Source: Acidobacteriaceae bacterium (lineage in GTDB: Bacteria > Acidobacteriota > Terriglobia > Terriglobales > Acidobacteriaceae). From it: a stretch of 64,000 nucleotides of DNA. The stretch is taken from NCBI GenBank assembly GCA_030041515.1, contig JASHNS010000031.1, positions 36,792 through 100,791 of the forward strand. The letters run 5' to 3'. The position numbers were made by a program, and so were the translations under genes. Below, piece by piece: positions 24,552 through 34,589 of the stretch. The notes under the pieces are model-generated. The model made no database searches. It was not told where the DNA came from and saw nothing but the letters and a program-made list of their open reading frames with translations. Position 1 is the first letter of the stretch. Each line of letters begins with the position of its first letter.

Positions 24552-25244
24552 TTACCGGTGGGTGATCTGGGTGCCTTTGGGAACGTGCAGCGTGAAGAGA
24601 CTGTCGGACAAGTGGGTGTTGTAGCGAATCTTGCTGTACGTCACGGTGCGGGAATCGCCGTCGGGCTGCGAGAAGATCTGCTTCAGGCTGATGTCGCGGG
24701 CGAGATCCATCCAGATGGTGACGTGGCTGAAGTTGTTGCGGATGCTGGCCTGCTTCGAGACCAGGTCCAGTTTGGCGGTCGAATGGCCGTTGATGGATTC
24801 CATGCCCTGGAAAGTGATGGTCCACTGCGAAGTGAGGTCGTTCGCGGTGGCGCCGAAACCGGTAGCCAGCAGGCTGTCCCATTCACCGCGGTTAGCGCCG
24901 CCGGAGAAGATGGTCTCCTGCGAAGCGGCCGGCTGGTAGTAGTCGAGCTGGCCGTTTTTGTAGAGAAGCTGTGCGACCGGCTGGCCGCCGCTGGAGTTCA
25001 GCTGGGTCACCATCTCCATGGAGGAGCCCTGGCGGCGAAAGGCGGTCATGCCCTTCTGCATTTCGTGCTCCTGCACGACGGCGGTATACAGATCGACCGA
25101 GATGTCGGCCTGGACCTCGTGGAACTTCGGCGACGCGGCGTTGATCTGGTCGAGCACCTTTTGGAGGTTCATCGTCTGAGCAGGAGCAGCCGCAGAAACC
25201 AGCGCCAGAATCGCAATCAGAAATGGCAGGCGTTGCACGTTCAT
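24552..25244 (-). CDS. LolA-like outer-membrane lipoprotein carrier
   Basis: This 230-residue periplasmic protein has a signal peptide (MNVQRLPFLIAILALVSAAAPAQT). The LolA-type fold follows: a first amphipathic helix (LQKVLDQINAASPKFHEVQADIS), then a run of beta strands with EMVTQLNSSG, and paired strands ending in SKIRYNTHLSDSLFTLHVPKGT. LolA proteins ferry lipoproteins across the periplasm; related LolA-like proteins handle other lipids. It lies in a run of minus-strand genes after serS and a small membrane protein. Confidence 0.85.
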   Translation of the reverse strand: MNVQRLPFLIAILALVSAAAPAQTMNLQKVLDQINAASPKFHEVQADISVDLYTAVVQEHEMQKGMTAFRRQGSSMEMVTQLNSSGGQPVAQLLYKNGQLDYYQPAASQETIFSGGANRGEWDSLLATGFGATANDLTSQWTITFQGMESINGHSTAKLDLVSKQASIRNNFSHVTIWMDLARDISLKQIFSQPDGDSRTVTYSKIRYNTHLSDSLFTLHVPKGTQITHR

Positions 25245-25306
25245 AGCCTTCTTTTAGACCCCGTTCGTCCGGCGAGGGATGCATTGACTTCCGCGGGAGG
25301 GGCGGC

Positions 25307-25672
25307 CTAGCGGTGGGCCCAGACCTTCCAGGCAACCAGGCGGCCACCGATTTCGCGGACAGGCTCGGTGCGGTCCACGACGACCGGACCGGCAACCCGG
25401 CCTATCGCGCCGGCCAGTTGCTGGAACGGCGGGACACCGTTCGCCGCCGGGGCCATTTCCGCGGGCACGATGTAAATCAGGCCGCCCGCCGGGTTGGCCA
25501 TGGCGCGGATCTCGTTGGGCGGCAGGTCGGGCTTGGGCTGGTCACCGTAGTGGATGAAACGCGGGGTGAAGAAGATGAACGCGAGGATGAGGGTGACCAT
25601 CACGTCGTAGGGGACACTGCCCCGCTCGTGGGTCCACCATAGATAGCCCTTCAACGTACTGCCTGCGCTCAC
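25307..25672 (-). CDS. Small single-pass membrane protein coupled to serS
   Basis: The 121-residue protein has one transmembrane helix (about residues 22-38: [19 protein letters not shown]) and an otherwise soluble C-terminal region. The start is GTG at 25672, which overlaps the serS stop by four bases (GTGA). No domain is recognised. Coupling to serS and the position before a LolA gene suggest a constitutively expressed envelope protein; the function is unknown. Confidence 0.6.
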   Translation of the reverse strand: MSAGSTLKGYLWWTHERGSVPYDVMVTLILAFIFFTPRFIHYGDQPKPDLPPNEIRAMANPAGGLIYIVPAEMAPAANGVPPFQQLAGAIGRVAGPVVVDRTEPVREIGGRLVAWKVWAHR

Positions 25673-26997
25673 AAGGAAGCTCCTGCGCGCGGAGTGATCG
25701 TGCGCTGCCCGCCCATATAGGGTACCAGCGCTTCGGGAATGCGGATGGTGCCGTCGGCCTGCTGGTAGTTCTCGAGAATCGCCAGCCAGGTGCGGCCCAC
25801 CGCGAGCCCGCTGCCATTGAGAGTATGCAGGAACGCGGATTTGCCGCCCTTCGCTTTGTAGCGGATATTGGCACGCCGCGCCTGGAAGGATTCGAAGTTG
25901 GAGCAGGAGGAGATTTCGCGATAAAGGCTCTGGCCGGGCAGCCAGACTTCGAGGTCGTAGGTCTTGGTGGAGCTGAAGCCGGTATCGCCCGTGCAGAGGA
26001 GCATGCGCCGGTACGGTAAATCGAGCGCTTCGAGGATCGCCTCAGCGTCGCGCGTCAGCTTCTCGTGCTCCAGGTCGCTTTCCTCGGGACGCGTGAACTT
26101 CACCAGCTCAACCTTCTGGAACTGGTGCTGGCGGATGATGCCGCGCACGTCCTTGCCATAGGAGCCGGCTTCGGAGCGGAAGCAGGGCGTATACGCCGCG
26201 AGCGCAATGGGCAGGCGGGCTTCGTCAAGGGTTTCGTCGCGGTAGAGATTGGTCACCGGAACTTCGGCGGTGGGGATCAGCCAGTGGTCGTTATCGCGAT
26301 ACTGGCCGGGCTCGAATCCCTCCGGATCGATGCAGTGAAACAGATCTTCGGCAAATTTCGGCAACTGGCCGGTGCCGAAGAGAGACTTGCTGTTAACCAT
26401 GAACGGCGGCAGGACTTCGGTGTAGCCGTGCTCGCGGGTGTGCCGGTCGAGCATGAACCCGATGAGCGCGCGTTCCAGCCTGGCGCCGTCTCCCCAGTAG
26501 ACGGCAAAGCGAGCACCGGAGATTTTGGCGGCGCGCTCCAGGTCGAGTATGCCGAGCTGTTCGCCCAGTTCCCAGTGCGGCTTTGGCTGGAAATCGAAAT
26601 TGGGGATTGTGCCCCAGCGCTTCACTTCCACGTTCTGCTCTTCGCTGCGGCCGACCGGGACTTCGTCGCGGCAGAGGTTGGGAATGCGCGTGAGCAGGGC
26701 GCGCATTTGCGTATCGATGGCGTCGGCAGCCTGCTGGTCCGCGTCAATCGTCTCTTTCAGGCCGCGCACTTCCTCCACCAGAGCGCTCGCGTCCTCTTTT
26801 TGGCGCTTGAGAGCGCCGACGCGCTCCGAGAGCTCATTGCGCCGGCCCTTCAGCGTTTCCAGTTGCGTGATTTTCTCGCGGCGCTCTGCGTCGAGGCGGC
26901 GGAAATCGCCGAGCAGCAGGGCAGGATCGGCATTGCGGTCCCGTAGCTTTTTCTCCACCAATTCCAGATTGGAGCGGACAAATCCCAGGTCGAGCAT
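25669..26997 (-). CDS. serS: Serine-tRNA ligase
   Basis: This 442-residue class II aminoacyl-tRNA synthetase has an N-terminal coiled-coil arm (about 1-110: [17 protein letters not shown] and the long charged helices). The catalytic core carries motif 2 ([30 protein letters not shown]) and motif 3 ([18 protein letters not shown]). The ATG at 26997 gives the canonical MLDLGFVR start; an ATG six bases upstream is possible. Length and motifs are complete. The downstream small membrane protein overlaps its stop. Confidence 0.97.
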   Translation of the reverse strand: MLDLGFVRSNLELVEKKLRDRNADPALLLGDFRRLDAERREKITQLETLKGRRNELSERVGALKRQKEDASALVEEVRGLKETIDADQQAADAIDTQMRALLTRIPNLCRDEVPVGRSEEQNVEVKRWGTIPNFDFQPKPHWELGEQLGILDLERAAKISGARFAVYWGDGARLERALIGFMLDRHTREHGYTEVLPPFMVNSKSLFGTGQLPKFAEDLFHCIDPEGFEPGQYRDNDHWLIPTAEVPVTNLYRDETLDEARLPIALAAYTPCFRSEAGSYGKDVRGIIRQHQFQKVELVKFTRPEESDLEHEKLTRDAEAILEALDLPYRRMLLCTGDTGFSSTKTYDLEVWLPGQSLYREISSCSNFESFQARRANIRYKAKGGKSAFLHTLNGSGLAVGRTWLAILENYQQADGTIRIPEALVPYMGGQRTITPRAGASL

Positions 26998-27114
26998 ACG
27001 CATCCAGACTATCAGCGCGAACGGCCGAACCTGTCGCGCAGGAGCGCGCGATAAGATTGGGACGCTTGCGCGCCTTCGACTTCGCGGCGCGCCCCCTGCG
27101 ATACTGAATATGCC

Positions 27115-29154
27115 ATGAGTTTTGTGCGCTTTCCCCTGCTCATTGCCCTGCTGCTCGCTGCCTCCGCTGTTCCCGCGCAGACCGCTCCCAGGCCGCAAGC
27201 CCGCCCCCCGGAGGCGCGTCACCGCCGCGATCGCGTCCGGGAGCACGAAGTGCCTGCGCCCGCTCCGCCGGCCGCGTGGAATGGGGAGCCGCGGCTTGCG
27301 GTAATCCTTGTTCTGGATGATTTTCGCGCGGGCGCTCTCGCACGCTGGCGCACGGATTTCGACAAAGATCACGGCTTCAGCCTGCTGCTGAATCACGGTG
27401 CGTACTTCCCGGATTGCTACTTCGATTATGCGAATACGGAAGCGGCTCCGGGAGATGCGGCCATATCGACGGGGGCCTACACCAATGGCAACGGCATCTC
27501 GGGCAACAGCTGGTGGGATCTGTCGCGTATCCAGCAGCGACCCGTGGCGGCCACGGAGGACGAGCGCTATAAGCTGATCGGGCTTCCTGCGTCGAGCATT
27601 CCCGGGGAGCAGCCGGGTGCGTCGGCGTCGGCGCCGAAATACGTGACAGGCAACTCGCCGCAGAATCTGGTGGCATCGACACTGGGCGACGAGCTGCGGT
27701 TGGGCACTGCAGGACAGTCGCGCGTGTATGGCATTGCGCTCAGGGGCCGCGACGCGGTGCTGACGGCGGGCGCAGGGGCGAACGGGGCATATTGGATCGA
27801 TCCGGCATCGGGCTACTGGATCAGCTCGAGCTTCTATATGCCCACGCTGCCTGACTGGGTGAGCGCGTTCAACAGCGGCGACAACATCTCGCTGGCGGAG
27901 CAGGCGGCGGGCGTGACCAGCGCCACCAATTTCTACAATCAGGTGGGCACGACGCCGGCCGTCGACAGCTACGAACTGAATTTTGCCGAGGCGTTGATCC
28001 AGAACGAGCAACTGGGCCAGCGCAATGTCACCGACCTCGTGACGATTTCTCTCTCCGCCGGCGCACCAGCGCCCGCGGGATCTTACCAGGAAGAACAGGC
28101 AGTCGATTCGCTGGACACGCAACTGGACAGCTTTTTTAGCTGGCTGGACAAAGACGTTCCAGGCGGCCTTGGCAACGTGTGGATCGCGCTCACGGCGAAC
28201 CGGGGCCTGGCACCCGAAGCAGCGACCGCCGCGGGCTACGGGCTGAACGCGGCGACACTGGACCTGAAGAAGCTGGTGGCCAGCCTCAATGCGGCGATGA
28301 ACATGAAGTTTTCTCCGGGCGAGAAGATCGAATACATCATGCCGCAGCAATCGCTGCCTTACATTTCGCTCAACGAATCGGAGTTCATGAAGGATGGGAT
28401 CGACGAGCAGGAAGCGGAACAGGCGGTGCAACGGGCGCTGCCCGGGGCGATCCGTTCCCTCGCGCCCGCACAGCCGGAGCCGCTGCCCTCGAGCTCGCCG
28501 ATTGCGGGGACGCAGCCAGCTTCGCTGCAACCCTCGGACCAGCGGCTGCCGCCGCGGCCGGTGCTCTTCCGCAGCTATACGCGCATGGATCTGGCGGCCG
28601 GCTCGCAGCCGCCCAATGCGTGGGGGCGGCTGATCGCCAACAGCTATTCACCGAACGGCGGATGGTACGTGATGGTGATCCCGGCGGCCTATCAGGCGGC
28701 AGCCGGAGAAGAAGACGGAGCCTTTGGGCCGTGGGCCTACAACCGCCAGGTTCCGCTGGTTTTCTATGGTGCGCCGTTTGCGGCGGGCGAATATCTGAAT
28801 CAGGTGCAGCCGGTGGATCTGGCGCCTACGTTCGCGGCACTGCTGGGGATTCACGAGCCGTCGGCCTCGGTGGGTCGCGTGCTGTCGGAGGCGCTGAAAC
28901 CGGCGCGGGACATCGCGTATCCGAAGGTCGAGGCGCCCAAGCCGGCGGCACACCCGGCTCCCGTAACGAAGCCTTCTGCTACGGCACCGGCGCAACCTCC
29001 GGCCACGGCACCGGCGCCGGGTCAAAAGCCCGGCTCTTCGGCAACGACGCCGGCGCAGAAGCCTGCTGCGCCCACATCTGCACCGGCGACGAAGCCCACT
29101 CCGCCTGCAAGTAAGCCTGCGACGAGTCCGACGCCGCAGACTCCGATGCTTTGA
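27115..29154 (+). CDS. Alkaline-phosphatase-superfamily (PafA-like) protein, apparently inactive
   Basis: The 679-residue secreted protein has a signal peptide (1-22). The fold is that of type I phosphodiesterase/PafA-like phosphatases: VILVLDDFR at 63-71, the [18 protein letters not shown] block at 107-124, [16 protein letters not shown] and the C-terminal [13 protein letters not shown]...GRVLSEAL. The catalytic set is degraded, however. The nucleophile position (T-x-PGH in active members) is Ala110 and the following His is Asp114. The metal-binding Asp-His pair of the usual TADHG is Asn362-Arg363. The His of HG(S/T)P is Phe537. The last 60 residues are a Pro/Ala/Thr-rich tail. It is probably a binding protein rather than a phosphatase. 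Confidence 0.8.
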   Translation: MSFVRFPLLIALLLAASAVPAQTAPRPQARPPEARHRRDRVREHEVPAPAPPAAWNGEPRLAVILVLDDFRAGALARWRTDFDKDHGFSLLLNHGAYFPDCYFDYANTEAAPGDAAISTGAYTNGNGISGNSWWDLSRIQQRPVAATEDERYKLIGLPASSIPGEQPGASASAPKYVTGNSPQNLVASTLGDELRLGTAGQSRVYGIALRGRDAVLTAGAGANGAYWIDPASGYWISSSFYMPTLPDWVSAFNSGDNISLAEQAAGVTSATNFYNQVGTTPAVDSYELNFAEALIQNEQLGQRNVTDLVTISLSAGAPAPAGSYQEEQAVDSLDTQLDSFFSWLDKDVPGGLGNVWIALTANRGLAPEAATAAGYGLNAATLDLKKLVASLNAAMNMKFSPGEKIEYIMPQQSLPYISLNESEFMKDGIDEQEAEQAVQRALPGAIRSLAPAQPEPLPSSSPIAGTQPASLQPSDQRLPPRPVLFRSYTRMDLAAGSQPPNAWGRLIANSYSPNGGWYVMVIPAAYQAAAGEEDGAFGPWAYNRQVPLVFYGAPFAAGEYLNQVQPVDLAPTFAALLGIHEPSASVGRVLSEALKPARDIAYPKVEAPKPAAHPAPVTKPSATAPAQPPATAPAPGQKPGSSATTPAQKPAAPTSAPATKPTPPASKPATSPTPQTPML

Positions 29155-29201
29155 GGCCGGCGGCGACTGCCGCTGTATGCTGAGACATTGAGGCGCGGAC
29201 G

Positions 29202-30143
29202 ATGAAGCCCGACATGCGCGTGCAGCTGTGCGGCCTGGAGTTGGTGAACCCGGTGATCGCCGCCAGCGGCACCTTCGGCTACGGCGTGGAATTCGAAGAC
29301 ATCGTGACGTTCCGCCGCATTGGCGGGATGGTGACCAAGGGCATTTCGCGCGAGCCGATGGCGGGTAACCGCGCACCGCGGCTGATTGAGACCGCGGCGG
29401 GGATGATCAATGCGATCGGCCTGCAAAACGTCGGCGTGGAAAGGTTTCTCGCCGGGAAGCTGCCTCCGCTGCGCCGGTATCCGACCTGTGCCGTCATCGT
29501 GAATGTCTTCGGCTATCAACCTGAGGATTACGTGGCCGTGATTGCCCGGCTCAACCAGGCGGAGGGCATCGCGGCGTACGAGCTGAATGCGTCGTGTCCG
29601 AACACGCGGCACGGCGGGCTCAGCTTCGGATCGGATCCGGCGATGCTGGCCGAACTGGTGAACGCGGCGAAGAAGGAGGCGACACGGCCGCTGATCGTGA
29701 AGTTGTCGCCGAATGTGACGTCGATTCCCGCAGTGGCGAAGGCGGCAGAAGATGCGGGCGCGGATGCGCTCTCGCTGGTGAACACGTTCGTTGCCCTGAG
29801 CATCGATGTGGAGACGCGGCGGCCTCGGCTGGCGAACGTGACGGGCGGGCTGTCGGGGCCGGCGATTAAGCCCATCGCGGTGCGCATGGTGTGGGAAGCG
29901 GCGAAGGCGGTGAAGATTCCGGTGATCGGCATGGGCGGCATCACGACGGCCGAAGATGCGGTGGAGTTTCTGCTGGCAGGGGCGACGGCGGTGCAGGTTG
30001 GCACCGCGAGCTATGCCGATCCACGCGCGACGGAGCGCCTGGCGCGCGACCTGGAGCAGTGGTGCGCACGGCATCACGTCCAGCAGGTGGGCTCGCTGAG
30101 CGGCGCGCTGGATCTGACGCCGCCGAGTCCCCCGGCAAAGTAG
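29202..30143 (+). CDS. pyrD: Dihydroorotate dehydrogenase, class 1B catalytic subunit
   Basis: This 313-residue TIM-barrel flavoprotein oxidises dihydroorotate to orotate in pyrimidine synthesis. The FMN-binding NPVIAASGTFGYG, the VTKGIS lysine, and the NASCPN motif with the catalytic cysteine (class 1 instead of the serine of class 2) are all visible. So are IVKLSPN, the NTFVALSIDVETRRP segment and the phosphate-binding GMGGI. Class 1B enzymes need the electron-transfer subunit PyrK, which is not in this window. It is convergent with tyrA. Confidence 0.95.
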   Translation: MKPDMRVQLCGLELVNPVIAASGTFGYGVEFEDIVTFRRIGGMVTKGISREPMAGNRAPRLIETAAGMINAIGLQNVGVERFLAGKLPPLRRYPTCAVIVNVFGYQPEDYVAVIARLNQAEGIAAYELNASCPNTRHGGLSFGSDPAMLAELVNAAKKEATRPLIVKLSPNVTSIPAVAKAAEDAGADALSLVNTFVALSIDVETRRPRLANVTGGLSGPAIKPIAVRMVWEAAKAVKIPVIGMGGITTAEDAVEFLLAGATAVQVGTASYADPRATERLARDLEQWCARHHVQQVGSLSGALDLTPPSPPAK

Positions 30144-30152
30144 GGCGCGAAC

Positions 30153-31028
30153 TCAGCGTTTCTTTTCGGGGTTGGAGACGCGGAAGCGGTTGGCGCGCTC
30201 GAACTCTTCGCGCAGCTCCGGAGTCTTCAAATTCTCGCGCAGGTGCGCGAGACGCTGCTCGAGCGCATGCAGCGATCGGGCGATCGCTTCCGTGTTGGTG
30301 TGGGCGATGTCGCGCCACATGGAGAAGGGGCTGGAGCCAAGGCGCGTCATCTCGCGCAGAGCGCGGCCGCCAATGGGCAAAAGATCGGCGTTCGCGGCAA
30401 ATTCATCTTCGAGGAGCGCGGACATGGCAGTGGAGACGAACTGCGGCAGATGGCTGATCCACGCGCAAAGCACGTCGTGGCGGTCCGGATCGAGGGAACG
30501 AACGTGTGCGCCGAATCTCTCGACCCATCCTGCCCAGTCCTGAGCAAGGGCGCGGGCCGCTCGGCTCATCTGTCCGCCGCACTCGGTGAACAGCCAGACG
30601 GAATCTGAGAAGAGAGCGGCATCGGCGTTGGCTGCGCCGCCGATTTCCTTGCCTGCCATCGGGTGTCCGGGGAGAAAACCGGGCCGATCGGGCCCGTTAT
30701 AACGATCTCTCGCGCGCGCGCAGAGCGCGCCCTTGACGCTGCCCACGTCGGTGACGAGCTGATCGGGTCGCAACACGGGGGCGAGGCGGTCGAGCCATTC
30801 GAGGATGGTGAAAACCGGACCGCCGAGGACGATGACGTCGCTTTGCGTCGCAGCGGCCAGAGGGTCGTCAGCCAGGACGGTGACCGCCCCCAGGCTGAAT
30901 GCGGTGTGCAGTTCCTCCGTGTCGGGATCCCAGCCGGCGATGGCGCCGGTGAAGCACTGCGCGCGCAGCGCGAGGCCGACGGACGCACCGATGAGGCCGG
31001 TGCCGAGGATGGTGACGCTGCGGATCAT
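30153..31028 (-). CDS. tyrA: Prephenate dehydrogenase
   Basis: The 291-residue protein has an N-terminal NAD(P)-binding motif ILGTGLIGASVGLALR, the VTDVGSVKG loop, the PGHPMAGKEIGG motif with the catalytic His, and the helical dimerisation domain. It converts prephenate to 4-hydroxyphenylpyruvate for tyrosine synthesis. It is the last gene of the aromatic operon, separated from the DAHP synthase gene by 128 bases that hold a hairpin-bearing repeat. No ACT domain is fused. Confidence 0.94.
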   Translation of the reverse strand: MIRSVTILGTGLIGASVGLALRAQCFTGAIAGWDPDTEELHTAFSLGAVTVLADDPLAAATQSDVIVLGGPVFTILEWLDRLAPVLRPDQLVTDVGSVKGALCARARDRYNGPDRPGFLPGHPMAGKEIGGAANADAALFSDSVWLFTECGGQMSRAARALAQDWAGWVERFGAHVRSLDPDRHDVLCAWISHLPQFVSTAMSALLEDEFAANADLLPIGGRALREMTRLGSSPFSMWRDIAHTNTEAIARSLHALEQRLAHLRENLKTPELREEFERANRFRVSNPEKKR

Positions 31029-31091
31029 AGGAAATTGGAAGTTTTCGTCGCGCTGCTGAGATTATCCGCAATACGAGAAAAAAGCGAAATG

Positions 31092-31137
31092 CAGGTCCTT
31101 CGACTCTGCTGGGTCCGCACGGCGGACCCAACACTGC
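31092..31137. repeat. CCTTCGACT...CTCAGGA element split by a hairpin
   Basis: The sequence CCTTCGACTCTGCT (about 31097-31110) is followed by a perfect 8-bp-stem hairpin at 31111-31129 (GGGTCCGC, ACG, GCGGACCC) and then ACTGCTCAGGA. Without the hairpin it would read like a common dispersed CCTTCGACT-CTCAGGA element. A variant in reverse orientation sits near 6489-6508. It lies inside the aromatic operon and has no T-run. Confidence 0.5.
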
Positions 31138-31156
31138 TCAGGATGGCCCATATGGG

Positions 31157-32173
31157 TTAGATCGTACGCCCCACCGCCTGGGCAATGATGCGCAGCGAAT
31201 CCATGAGCTCCGCGAACTTGTCAGGAAACATCGACTGCGCCCCGTCGGAGAGCGCCTTGTCGGGATTGGGGTGGACCTCGATCAGCAGGCCGTCGCCGCC
31301 GGCCGCCACCGTCGCTCGCGCCATCGCCGGAACTTTGTCGCGGCGGCCTGTGCCGTGCGAGGGATCGCCGAGGATGGGCAGGTGCGAAAGCTTGTGGACG
31401 ACCGGGATCGCAGAGATGTCCATGGTGTTGCGTGTGTAGGTTTCGAAGGTGCGGATGCCGCGCTCGCAGAGGATGACGTCGTAGTTGCCGCCGGCGAGGA
31501 GGTATTCGGCGGAAAGCAGCAGCTCTTCGATGGTGGCTGCGATGCCGCGCTTGAGCAGGACGGGCTTGCGCACCGCGCCCAGTTCGCGCAGCAGGTTGAA
31601 GTTTTGCATGTTGCGCGCGCCCACCTGGAAGAGATCGACGTACGGCAACATGACTTCAATTTGGGAAATCTCCATGACTTCGCTGACGACGAGCAGGCCA
31701 TGCGTCTCACCGGCTTCGCGCAGCAGCTTGAGTGCGTCCAGGCCATGGCCCTGGAAAGAATAGGGCGAGCTGCGCGGCTTGAAAGCGCCCCCGCGGAGAA
31801 ATTTCGCGCCCGCCGCGCTGACCAACTTTGCGCTCTCGAAGATCTGCTCGCGGCTTTCGACCGAACACGGCCCGGCCATGACGACCACTTCCTGGCCGCC
31901 GACGCTGACGCCGTTGGGGAAGCGTACGATGGTGCCTTCCGGCCGGAAGCTGCGCCCAGCCAGCTTGTAGGGCGAGGAGATGCGGATCACTTCCGAGACG
32001 CCCGGCAGTACCGCGAAATCGTCGTGTGAGAAGGCGCCTGGCGTTCCCACGCCCGCGAGGATGGTTTGCACCGCGCCGGTGGTGCGGTGGACGTTGAATC
32101 CGATTTCGATCATGCGCTCGACGACGTTCTGAATCTCTTCTTCGGTCGCGCGCTCCAGCATGGCAACAATCAT
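31157..32173 (-). CDS. 3-deoxy-7-phosphoheptulonate synthase, type I-beta
   Basis: The 338-residue protein has an N-terminal ferredoxin-like regulatory domain (about 1-70, MIVAMLERATEEEIQNVVERM). The KDO8PS/DAHPS-like TIM barrel follows: VVMAGPCSVES, LRGGAFKPRSSPYSFQG, QVGARNMQNF, LLKRG, LCERGIRTFE and DPSHGTGRR. This is the AroA-beta class common in Bacteria without the E. coli-type enzymes. It condenses PEP and erythrose-4-phosphate, the entry step of the shikimate pathway. It is followed by tyrA and preceded by chorismate mutase in the same operon, and the regulatory domain suggests feedback by an aromatic product. Confidence 0.95.
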   Translation of the reverse strand: MIVAMLERATEEEIQNVVERMIEIGFNVHRTTGAVQTILAGVGTPGAFSHDDFAVLPGVSEVIRISSPYKLAGRSFRPEGTIVRFPNGVSVGGQEVVVMAGPCSVESREQIFESAKLVSAAGAKFLRGGAFKPRSSPYSFQGHGLDALKLLREAGETHGLLVVSEVMEISQIEVMLPYVDLFQVGARNMQNFNLLRELGAVRKPVLLKRGIAATIEELLLSAEYLLAGGNYDVILCERGIRTFETYTRNTMDISAIPVVHKLSHLPILGDPSHGTGRRDKVPAMARATVAAGGDGLLIEVHPNPDKALSDGAQSMFPDKFAELMDSLRIIAQAVGRTI

Positions 32174-32192
32174 TGTTTTCTTCCTGTCTCGA

Positions 32193-32486
32193 TCATTGGT
32201 CTTTTCCCGTCTCGTTGCGGGAGGCCAGTTGATTCTTTTGCAGCGCTCTCATCACGTCGATGATGCGCTCGTAAATGTGAACCAGCTCCGAATCGGGCAG
32301 CGGCCCGGGATTGTGGGAGCGAACGTTGTCGAAGATGACGCGCTCGCGATTCGGCTCGTAGACGGGCAGCGAAGTGGAACGCTTGAGCCGCCCGATTTCC
32401 TGCGCGGCGGCGGCGCGCTCGCTGATCAGGAGAACGATCTGCCGGTCGAGCTCATCGATTTTGAGTCGCCAGTCTGCAATATCCAT
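32193..32486 (-). CDS. Chorismate mutase, AroQ class
   Basis: This small all-helical protein of 97 residues has WRLKIDELDRQIVLLISERAAAAQEIGRLKRSTSLPVYEPNRERVIFDNV. It carries the Arg, Lys and Glu residues that line the AroQ active site. It turns chorismate into prephenate, feeding the TyrA encoded downstream. The ATG at 32486 has GAGG six bases upstream; the longer frame upstream of it is unlikely. No prephenate dehydratase domain is fused. Confidence 0.93.
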   Translation of the reverse strand: MDIADWRLKIDELDRQIVLLISERAAAAQEIGRLKRSTSLPVYEPNRERVIFDNVRSHNPGPLPDSELVHIYERIIDVMRALQKNQLASRNETGKDQ

Positions 32487-32550
32487 GGAGTTCCTCGGGG
32501 GCTCGCCGCCCCGGCGTTGGACTTGTAAGTTCAGGACTGATGAAGAGATT

Positions 32551-33342
32551 TTATCGGGCCGGCGCGGTGGTTTCGCGGATGCCGCCGCGCAGACCCTGGA
32601 TAAATCGCGCGATAGAGCTGGGCGCGTCTTTGGGGCCGGCCTGCTCGATGGCCGCGACGATCGCGCTGCCGACGACGGCTGCATCGGCAAATTCGCCCAC
32701 TGCGGCGAAATGCTCAGGGGTCGAGATGCCGAAACCCACCGCGACAGGCAGGTGCGTAAAGCGGCGCAGGCGGAGGACGAGATCTTCGGCGTCGGCGGTC
32801 AGGGACTTCTGCGCGCCGGTGATCCCGGTGCGGGAGATGGCGTAGACGAATCCGCGGGAAACCGCGGCGATGCGCGCGAGGCGCTCGTCGGGGCTGGTGG
32901 GCGCGGCCAGAAAGATGGGAGCAAGATGATGCCGGTGAAGCGCCTGCAGGTACTCGGAGGCTTCCTCGACAATCATGTCGGTGACGAGCACGCCGTCAAC
33001 GCCGGCCTGCTCCGCGGCGGCGCAGAAATTTTCAAGGCCGAAGCGGAGGACCGGGTTCAGGTAGGTGAAGATGATGAGGCCGGCGCCCGGACGCTCGCGG
33101 CGGAGATTCGCGGCCAGCGCCAGCACGTCGCGCAGGCTCGTCCCGTTGCGCAGAGCGCGCTCGCTGGCGCGCTGGATCACGGGGCCGTCGGCGAGAGGAT
33201 CGCTGAAAGGGACGCCCAGCTCAAGGACGTCGGCGCCGGCATCGATGGCGGCGAGCGCGATGTTGTGCGACGTCGCGAGGTCGGGATCGCCCACGGTGAG
33301 GTAGGCAACGAGGCCGGGTTTGTCCGCGAATTGAATTGGCAT
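32551..33342 (-). CDS. trpA: Tryptophan synthase alpha chain
   Basis: The 263-residue TIM barrel has the catalytic Glu in DVLELGVPFSDPLADGP and the Asp in GVDGVLVTDMIVEEA. The loop/phosphate-site segments GITGAQ and VGFGIST are also visible. It cleaves indole-glycerol phosphate and passes indole to TrpB. The start follows the trpB stop by one base (TAAGATG), so the two are coupled. Confidence 0.96.
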   Translation of the reverse strand: MPIQFADKPGLVAYLTVGDPDLATSHNIALAAIDAGADVLELGVPFSDPLADGPVIQRASERALRNGTSLRDVLALAANLRRERPGAGLIIFTYLNPVLRFGLENFCAAAEQAGVDGVLVTDMIVEEASEYLQALHRHHLAPIFLAAPTSPDERLARIAAVSRGFVYAISRTGITGAQKSLTADAEDLVLRLRRFTHLPVAVGFGISTPEHFAAVGEFADAAVVGSAIVAAIEQAGPKDAPSSIARFIQGLRGGIRETTAPAR

Positions 33343-33343
33343 C

Positions 33344-34543
33344 TTACTCCGCTCCGCTCAATTTCAGTTCCTTCGCGAGGATGCCCATGTCCTTGTCGCC
33401 GCGGCCAGAGACGTTCACGATGACGATGTCGTCGGCGCTCATCTTCGGCGCGCGCTTCACGCATTCGGCCACGGCGTGGGCGCTTTCGAGCGCGGGAATG
33501 ATACCTTCGGTGCGGGCCAGCAACAGCGTCGCTTCGAGAGCCTCCGCATCGGTCACGGAGGTGTACTCGGCGCGGCCGGAATCGTGCAGCGCGGCGTGCT
33601 CGGGGCCGATGGAGGCGTAATCGAGACCGGCGGAGACGGAATGCGTGAGCGCAATCTGGCCGTTGTCGTCCTGCAGCACGTAGGAATACGTTCCTTGCAG
33701 TACGCCGGGCGCTCCGCCGCTGAAGCGTGCGGCGTGCTCGCCGAGCTGCGGCCCGCGGCCGCCGGCTTCTACGCCGATGAGCTGCACATCCTTGTCCGCG
33801 ATGAATTCGTAGAACGCGCCGATGGCGTTCGATCCGCCGCCCACGCAGGCAATGATCGCGGTCGGCAGGCGATTCTCCTTCTCGAGAATCTGTTGGCGAG
33901 CCTCGCGGCTGATCACACGATGGAAGTCGCGCACCATGGTGGGGTAAGGATGCGCACCAAGCGCGCTGCCCAGCAGGTAATAGGTAGTGCGGACATTCGT
34001 GACCCAGTCGCGCATCGCCTCGCTGATCGCGTCCTTGAGCGTGCGCGAGCCGGAGGAGACGCCGCGGACCTCGGCGCCGAGCATGCGCATGCGGTAGACG
34101 TTCAGCTCCTGGCGCTGCATGTCCTCTTCGCCCATGTAGACGACGCACTCGAGGCCGAAGAGCGCGCAGACGGTGGCCGTGGCCACGCCGTGCTGGCCGG
34201 CGCCGGTCTCCGCGATGATGCGATGCTTGCCCATGCGCACGGCGAGAAGCGCCTGGCCCAGGCAGTTGTTGATCTTGTGCGCGCCGGTATGGAGCAGGTC
34301 TTCGCGCTTGAGGTAAATCTTCGCGCCGCCGAGGCGCTCGGTGAGCCGCGAGGCGAAGTAGAGCGGCGTGGGGCGCCCGGCGTAGTCGCGCAGCAGTTCA
34401 TCGAGCTTCAGATGGAAGTCGGGATCGGCCTGGGCCTCGGCGTAGGCATGTTCCAGCTCGTCGAGCGCGGCAACCAGCGTCTCGGGAACGTAGCGTCCGC
34501 CGTAGGGGCCGAAGCGACCGGCGATGGTGGTAGTGACTGCCAT
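33344..34543 (-). CDS. trpB: Tryptophan synthase beta chain
   Basis: The 399-residue PLP enzyme has the canonical [13 protein letters not shown] start, the PLP lysine in [18 protein letters not shown], the substrate loop AETGAGQHG and the phosphate-binding [10 protein letters not shown]. The C-terminal part is also intact. It joins indole and serine to make tryptophan. Lengths and motifs fit the TrpB1 class. A heptamer array lies just upstream of its start, at 34544-34564. Confidence 0.97.
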   Translation of the reverse strand: MAVTTTIAGRFGPYGGRYVPETLVAALDELEHAYAEAQADPDFHLKLDELLRDYAGRPTPLYFASRLTERLGGAKIYLKREDLLHTGAHKINNCLGQALLAVRMGKHRIIAETGAGQHGVATATVCALFGLECVVYMGEEDMQRQELNVYRMRMLGAEVRGVSSGSRTLKDAISEAMRDWVTNVRTTYYLLGSALGAHPYPTMVRDFHRVISREARQQILEKENRLPTAIIACVGGGSNAIGAFYEFIADKDVQLIGVEAGGRGPQLGEHAARFSGGAPGVLQGTYSYVLQDDNGQIALTHSVSAGLDYASIGPEHAALHDSGRAEYTSVTDAEALEATLLLARTEGIIPALESAHAVAECVKRAPKMSADDIVIVNVSGRGDKDMGILAKELKLSGAE

Positions 34544-34564
34544 GGCTACAGGTTACAGGTTACG
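34544..34564. repeat. Short 7-bp-period array between trpF and trpB
   Basis: Three heptamers, GGCTACA, GGTTACA and GGTTACG, sit directly upstream of the trpB ATG on the minus strand. They occupy the ribosome-binding-site position. Confidence 0.55.
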
Positions 34565-34589
34565 GGCCGCTGTGTGCAGGCAGCGCCGC

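Noticed and set aside
25669..28530. Very long minus-strand open frame of 953 codons around serS
   Set aside because: Only the first 442 codons from 26997 downward resemble a protein family; the upstream part is the antisense of the PafA-like gene, kept open by high GC content.
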